Shown one piece after another: positions 58,192 to 64,000 of a stretch of DNA of 64,000 nucleotides. The notes under the pieces were generated by a model. It did no database searches, had not been told where the DNA came from, and was given only the letters and a program-made list of their open reading frames with translations. The stretch spans positions 1 to 64,000 of the forward strand of contig WHVA01000211.1 of assembly GCA_015179125.1 (NCBI GenBank), read 5' to 3'. The number at the start of each line of letters is the position of its first letter. Position 1 is the first letter of the stretch. The translations under genes were made by a program, and so were the position numbers. This DNA comes from Gautieria morchelliformis. Lineage: Eukaryota; Basidiomycota; Agaricomycetes; Gomphales; Gomphaceae.

Positions 58192-60975
58192 TGTCAGGGG
58201 ACACCCTGTTTTCCAGTTCCGACACCATGCCAAGTTCCAATGCCATTTCCTACTCTGCTTCCGCTTCCATCTCCGACTCCGCTTTCGGAAATGATTCCGC
58301 TTCTGGGAGAACTTCCACCCCACTTTCCGACTTCCACTCTCGGAACAGTGTCGGAAGTCAAGCGACTCGTGTAGTATGTGGCATCAAGGGTCAATCAAGG
58401 GTCGGGGAGGCCAGGGAGATGCAGGGTTGATGGCGAGTGTTGAGTGTTGTCCCTGGCTGCAGAGCGCAGTATAATACAGGCTCACTGACCTTGGGGGTCC
58501 TTAGACTTTTCTCTTCAGATTTCCCCTTGTCAGGTGATAATCCCCTCTCTTGTATACTCAGTTCATTTATATATACTTCGGATTTCCCCTTGTCAGTTGT
58601 GTGGTAGTGTGATCTCCACAGCCAGCTAGGGTTGCCCTTACAGCAGAAAAGTCTCTCCACTAGAGGACCGGCAGTCGTACTGCACATGGCATTTGCCATA
58701 GGTGCATTCGGAATCGGAGATAGCAACTTGGAGATTGAAACCTCTTCCATGCACATGGCATACAACAGCCCCTCTTCTTATGTTGAGCTCTTAACACCAG
58801 AAATCCTGTCCCATATTTCTCCTTCTGACATGGATCCGGACGATTGTCTTCGGAATATGGAGAGGAATTGATGTGGAACCAGATGAAGACTGACACAATT
58901 GAAACAGCCTTATCAATTATTTTGTAAGTTAGATATTCCACAAAGTGGTAGAAATGCAATGCAGGATGAGTCAGATTTTGGAAAAGCAGAAGTAGTGGGA
59001 AAGAGGAAGTCTGCAAAGTTGGCAAAGGTCAAACCCACAACTCCAGTGGACTTTGATGGAGATCGGGAGAAGGGACGCGCATTCTTCAACACATGCAGCA
59101 TCTACTTCACAATTGTCGGAGACCTCTTTCCAAACGACCAGGCTCAGATTCACTGGGCATTGTCCCTTTTCAAGTCGGACCATGCAGCCTGTTCTGCAAA
59201 CAAGGTGATCCGACACGAAGCAAAGGGCAAGGGCAACTACTTCCAGGACTGGGACGCCTTCGAAAAAACCTTTTCCGACCAGTTCTGCCCGAAGAACGAG
59301 CAACTCACAGCCCTTATGAAGCTCGAGGGGACCAGCTGGTACCAGGCTAAGGGTCCAGTCGATGACTACATCCATCATTTCCAGGAGCTCATCGACCTCA
59401 CAGAGTATGATGACAACAAGACAATCGTCATCAAATTCCAATGAGGACTTGATCCGGCACTCCAGAACCAAGTCGCGCTGCTTGGGGATGGAGCTCTGGA
59501 TTTCGATGACCCGGAAGGGTGGTACCAAGCTGCGCAAAGGGTGTCCCAGAACAGGGAAGCAAATGAGGCCTTTGTGGAGACGACCCGGAACATGACGCGT
59601 GTCAAGATTCGTTTTTAGGCGTTAATATCGTGTATTAGTGAACACAGTGAATGCCCGAATGACTTGTGTGAATAAGTATGCCGTTCGGCGAATAGGTGAA
59701 CCAATAAATGTTCACAAGATAAGAGGGCTGCCCGAACGGGGCTCACCCTATCTACAGTCGTAGCGAAATAGCCCGTGGTACTTGACGATGTAACGTGCAA
59801 GGTCTCACGGAAGGGCTGTCTAAGTCTCGACAATCCCTTCGCCAACAGCACAGAGAATAGTTCGAAGGCTAAGTTAACGAAGATGAAGTATGAGAACTCA
59901 CCAGTGATGCCTAAGACCTCTGCTGGTCAAAGATAGAAATCTCCAAGAGAAGGCTCAAGACGATGATCACAGCGAGGTCAAGTTTGCACAAGATGGACGA
60001 CATATGATAATTGAACTGAGGAATATACATGCGAATGTAAACTACTTATATCGAATGCTCGTAAGGATCAGCGAATAGGAATGAGGCCGTCACGAGTCAG
60101 GGTTGGATAGGGGTGCGCAGTCATGATACAACATAGATGAAATAAACATACAATAGAATGAGAGAAGAGGGAGAACATGAAACGACGGAGAGTGAAGGTG
60201 GCGAAGACACCTATGTACGAAATCATGTCTTGGGGCCCGCATATACACTGCCCTGCACAGGTTCTTCGTCTACTGGGTTGATCCCACACGACCTACGGGT
60301 AGGACGTCCCGCGAATGCACCCTGCTCATATGAACACCAAAAGGGGGTTGGATCGAGAAGCTGATGGGGTTACTGACGAGCCATCATGCCGGGTAGGGAT
60401 GTCGATCGTGATTTGATGATGTGCCTGCTGGCAAATGATGCGAGCAGCGAATGGCTGTTCGGCGAAATGCGAGGAAGGGTGAACACTGGGGAGGAGTAGC
60501 GAAAGGGGAAGTGGGGATAACAAGGTGCAGGAAATACACAGGTCATGACAATCCGATTATCAGAACACCATTGGAAGAGGGTCGAGCAGAGGAGGTGATA
60601 GGCCCAGCGATGACTGCCAAGTCAGTCCAAAGATGTCAATCGTGTGTTGACGGCATGGCTATGGTAATTGGCGCGAACAGCGCGAATCGGTTGCCGAACA
60701 TGACAATGGCAATCGGAACGAACATGGAGATGGAGTGAGAAATGGCAGGACAGAGCACCTGAGTATGAGAAATAAACGCGTCATGACAACGCGCAGTTCT
60801 GCTCGTCCTACTCCACCTGTGCCGAAACCCGGAGCAGGATTCATTCCAACGCGGAAGATATTTCTGACGGTTGCTCCACCTACCCCTGCTAGGAACCCTA
60901 ACCCCCTCCTTCGAAGAGTGGCCCTGCCCCAATGGATGTTGACCGCATGTGCCAAAAAGGAAATTCAATGTTTCC
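58192..60975 (+). mobile_element. D-family Ty3/Gypsy fossil: 5' LTR and gag, opened by an L LTR
   Basis: The 5' LTR is 58192-58642 (TGTCAGGGGACACC...CCCTTACA), then a ~300-bp leader and gag from about 58950 (KRKSAKLAKVKPTTPVDFDG, ALSLFKSDHAACSANKV, FEKTFSDQFCPKNEQLTALM). L copy F interrupts gag at 59600-60788. After it, the proline-rich gag tail resumes (ARPTPPVPKPGAGFIPTRKI) and fades by 60975 near the usual zinc-knuckle position. Pol is missing. It is broken at a few places. It starts head-to-head inside the other D-family Gypsy. Confidence 0.8.
59600..60788 (-). repeat. L-family bare LTR, copy F
   Basis: A 1,189-bp copy in reverse: TGTCAAGATTCG at the left, GTCATGACA at the right, with ACGCG duplicated at 59595-59599 and 60789-60793. 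A second internal gtcatgaca at about 60542-60550 marks the tandem-duplicated upstream region also seen in copies A and E. Confidence 0.85.
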
Positions 60976-61371
60976 TGAGCATTTCTTGAAGCTTTTGAGG
61001 TGCTAATTATGCAAATTCTGAGGAATTTCCTGAAGCCAAAAAACTCTGACACAATAAATTTTCATCCAATCTCCTGAACTGGGAAATTTTGAAAAAATGT
61101 GGAATACAGTATCTTCAGAATTTGCAGTTGATTTTCTAAGTCAGGAAATTTGCCATGCCTCCAGTGGCTTTATATACTGAATCCTTGGTGGGTCCATCGA
61201 ATAGGATTCATTGGGTCAACTACCCACAGTGACCTAAAAGGGTTTGTGGGCTGCGAAGATTCCCAGCGATTGTGGGTATCCCAGCGTGTTAATTTTCGCC
61301 TCCGCAGAATGGGGTCAGGTAATGAGTAGCCCCAGTGTTTCGGGGCTGGGTGATTAAGCTGATGTTCTGAA
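60976..61371. other. no recognised gene
   Basis: An AT-rich stretch with repeated aatttcctga/ggaaatt words between the Gypsy fragment and the P450 duplication. Nothing with a family signature was found. Confidence 0.35.
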
Positions 61372-64000
61372 TTGGAAAACAGCATGCTATAGCTGGATAT
61401 TTCCAGTATATAGCATATCCACACGTAGGCGCATTTATGCCATGGCTCGAAGATAAATACAAAATTCTAAAGGACTGAGTAACCTCGAAACAGAGAGTAA
61501 CCTCAAAACAAGCACCTTCTGCTCTCGCTTGCCTCAATTGGGACTTAAAACGGTACACATAATGGCGGAGATTCTACTCGGCCAGAAAACAAGTGCTGGA
61601 TGTACAATGTGGCTCCCACCCTACAATCATAGCTGGCCTTCTCATCTTATACTTCGCCCTGGACAATCAGTGCTTCTGATGCGTCTGATCGAGGTCGTAT
61701 TGAACATACAAATGGTTCGGGATATCTGAAAGTTCCATAAGCACAATTCCCACAACAAAACTTGATACTAATCAATTGCATGACACGTACGAAAAGAATC
61801 CTGATGTGAATGCTTTGCTGACGGGAATTTCCTCGCCAGTGCTGCTGTCTCTGGCAGGAGTGATATCGAATACTTTCAGGATTGATGCCACGGCGATGAA
61901 CACGGAATTATCAGCTAGGTGTCGACCGGGACATATCCTGATAATTTGTTATGCATGTAAACATAACCTAGCGCCCCAGGGTTCAATATGACCCACCTCC
62001 TCCCGTACCCGAATGCCGCATTTGGATATTTTACATTAGGGTCGAGAAATCGCTCTGGGTTGAAATCATCAGTATTTGGGCCATATACAGCTTCGTCGTG
62101 GAGTATCTGCCTATCGCAAAAAGTCAGAATTTAAGCTCAAACAGGACTGCTTGTCGGTCACCATGAATTGCCTAATATGATGGCACCTTTAGGTATGAAG
62201 TACCCGTCATAGATGTCGTCTTGAGTAGTAGCGTGTGCAAACCCAAGGGGTTCCAATGGATGCCACCTTAAAACTTCCTTGCAGAGGGCATTGATATAAG
62301 GCAAATTATTCCGGTCCTCGAATTCAGGAAGTCGGTTTGGCCCCATCACCGCGTCAAGTTCTGCCTGAGCTTTTTTTTGGACTTCGGGTGAGATCACCAT
62401 GGCAAGTATGAATGTATGTAGCGTATGCACTATCTGCACAATGACATGATCAGTGTGTTGGAGTGTTCGAGAGGCTAGGAGAAGAGCAACCGCGTCTGAT
62501 CCGCCTGCATACAGGGTCGATCCGACCCCACGGATAATAGCCTCTTCATCGGCACGTGCGGTTCCATTGGTGGTGAGATCCTCCAACAACGACGAAGTGA
62601 ATGAAGGGTTTGCGGTGCCGGCATTCTTTCAACATCAAGTAAATACAGTCGACTTTAAGCTTGCTACAATGTGCACGCACGAGTGCCTTCTTGGTGGCTT
62701 CAAACGGTATCACGTTCATCTTGATGATATCCTGTCGCCATAGCCTCGCAGTCTTGCGAAATCCTGCGCCTGGGAACCATTCGGGGACGTATTTCACTGT
62801 TGACTAGTCAGTGAATCTCAATACGCCAGGATCAAGCCTGGAAAATGCACATATCGGTAGTACATCAACTAGAAAAGTTCCTGGGTTCGCTGCTGCGCCG
62901 AAATGCGACATTGCCTTTTCCGCCGCTTCAATGTAGGGATCGTCTTTATCCAGAACATTGATCGCGTACACAAGCTGAAAATATGACAGTGTATTTGAAG
63001 AACCCATTGACACATCGGCAGAGGCTCACCTCCATGGTAATCGCGCCGGAAGAATGTCGTATGTGATTAACGAAGTCATCTGGAGACTCACACAACCGTC
63101 GAAGCATACGGCTGGACATCGTTCAGTATTGTATTTGGAAGTAAATGAATTTCTGACCGAATATGTTTGGCTTGGATGGGGTGATATTCGGCAGCTGCAG
63201 CAGGATGGAGTTTCTTGTGCATGAGGGCGCGATTCCGACGCCATTCTTGTCCATAGTGCATGAAAGCCGTAAACCAGGTAAATCCCATTCTAGAAGAGTG
63301 TAATCGCCACTTAAAACTACTTGCGGCTTGGAGATATATTACGCACAAGTCTTTCAACATGGGGAGTTCGGTTCGATCGGAATATATGGCGGATCGTTTC
63401 TCGAACAATTCATAAGCGATGTCTGCCGTATCGATAATCACGATGGATTGACCGAATATTTTGATGTGAACAAGCCCGCCTGGTACCGATGAGTACGCGA
63501 GTTGCAGTAAGACTCAGTGAGATTAATGACCATATTTCTTCGCCCACTCTGCATAAGTCTCCCACTCATGCTGAGTGGGCATGTCTGTAAGGTTCCCTAA
63601 GATCCAACGCCCTGGAGGGCCAGGAGGTAGACGTAGGCCTATGGTACAGGTCAAAAATGTTACCGAGTAGCAATTCCGACTTGTGAGAGGACTGAGATCC
63701 TCACCTTTGGGCAGGCGTTTCCTGTTCACGAGTCGAACTGCGAGGAGTAAGGTTAATGTCACTAGAATGGACACCAGGCTTGCTGCCGCTGTTATGCCAG
63801 TGAGCATTATGAGAGCCGGCAGACGATTGCGAAGTATTAGTATTCGAACGATAAATACTGTATATCAGGCAATCCTACCCTTATTATATAGCCGGAATAC
63901 ACACGATGCTGAGCACGTTAAAGTATTGTCACCATGCCAGGCTAGTGTTCAATGTCTTCATTAGCGAGAATGCGTGTCGAGATTTTTGGCACGAAGTCCA
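61372..64000. repeat. segmental duplication, copy 2 (P450 unit), runs off right edge
   Basis: Matches 4523-7213 in direct orientation through gene, introns and upstream flank to the window end, so the full duplication is longer than what is visible here. Confidence 0.85.
61647..63807 (-). CDS. cytochrome P450 monooxygenase, copy 2
   Basis: Paralogue of the gene at 4829-6985 with the same exon-intron plan. It starts at the ATG at 63807 (MLTGITAAASLVSILVTLTL, membrane anchor). The first intron is in frame, so the RLPPGPPGRW hinge is open through it. Then come WRRNRALMHKKLHP, VKYVPEWFPGAGF, helix K KEVLRWHP, haem motif FGYGRR/ICPGRH split by an intron, and YPEPFVCSIRPRSD before the stop at 61647-61649. 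No frame break was found if the same introns are used. The I-helix reads AGGSDAI where copy 1 has AGGSDTT, so both threonines of the conserved [AG]GxDT[T/S] motif are changed. That may alter proton delivery for oxygen activation. The substrate is unknown. Confidence 0.85.

Overview
The window looks like a repeat-rich stretch of a filamentous basidiomycete (Agaricomycete-type) nuclear genome. The evidence is two cytochrome P450 genes split by about eleven ~50-nt introns, a C2-NACHT-WD40 NLR-type gene, Tad1-like LINE and hAT remnants, and many Ty3/Gypsy and Ty1/Copia fossils. The species cannot be named from sequence alone.

Layout. 1-3.8 kb: a Gypsy 5' end inserted in a minus-strand Copia fossil, then a Copia gag scrap. 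4.0-7.2 kb: a dispersed repeat (R1) and the first P450 gene. 8.07-8.5 kb: a SINE with a 12-bp target duplication. 9.6-16.8 kb: a dead hAT transposon opened by a bare LTR of a family called L here. That LTR was itself opened by a 3.1-kb terminal-inverted-repeat (TIR) element carrying a spliced leucine-rich-repeat gene fragment, and by a solo Gypsy LTR. 17-24.6 kb: more bare L LTRs, LINE ORF1 scraps, an LTR-like insert, a two-copy TIR element and a reduced Gypsy remnant. 24.7-31.3 kb: a truncated LINE and two opposed Copia fossils. 31.3-34.9 kb: a minus-strand Gypsy fossil whose pol is split around an NLR (NACHT) pseudogene. 34.9-39.7 kb: an L LTR, a Copia fossil, a solo LTR and a hAT-type MITE. 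40.5-45.6 kb: the NLR gene with fourteen near-identical WD40 repeats. 46.2-61 kb: a Copia fossil opened by a Gypsy, which is opened by a large 8.9-kb Gypsy with extra coding sequence after pol, followed by another Gypsy opened by an L LTR. 61.4-64 kb: the second P450 copy.

The likely working host genes are the two P450s and perhaps the NLR, which appears to carry one frameshift. The P450 copies are direct segmental duplicates that bracket the whole transposon nest. Nearly every junction in the nest is supported by a target-site duplication read directly from the sequence, so the order of insertions can largely be reconstructed. Calls rest on reading the sequence by eye; similarity statements are visual, not computed.
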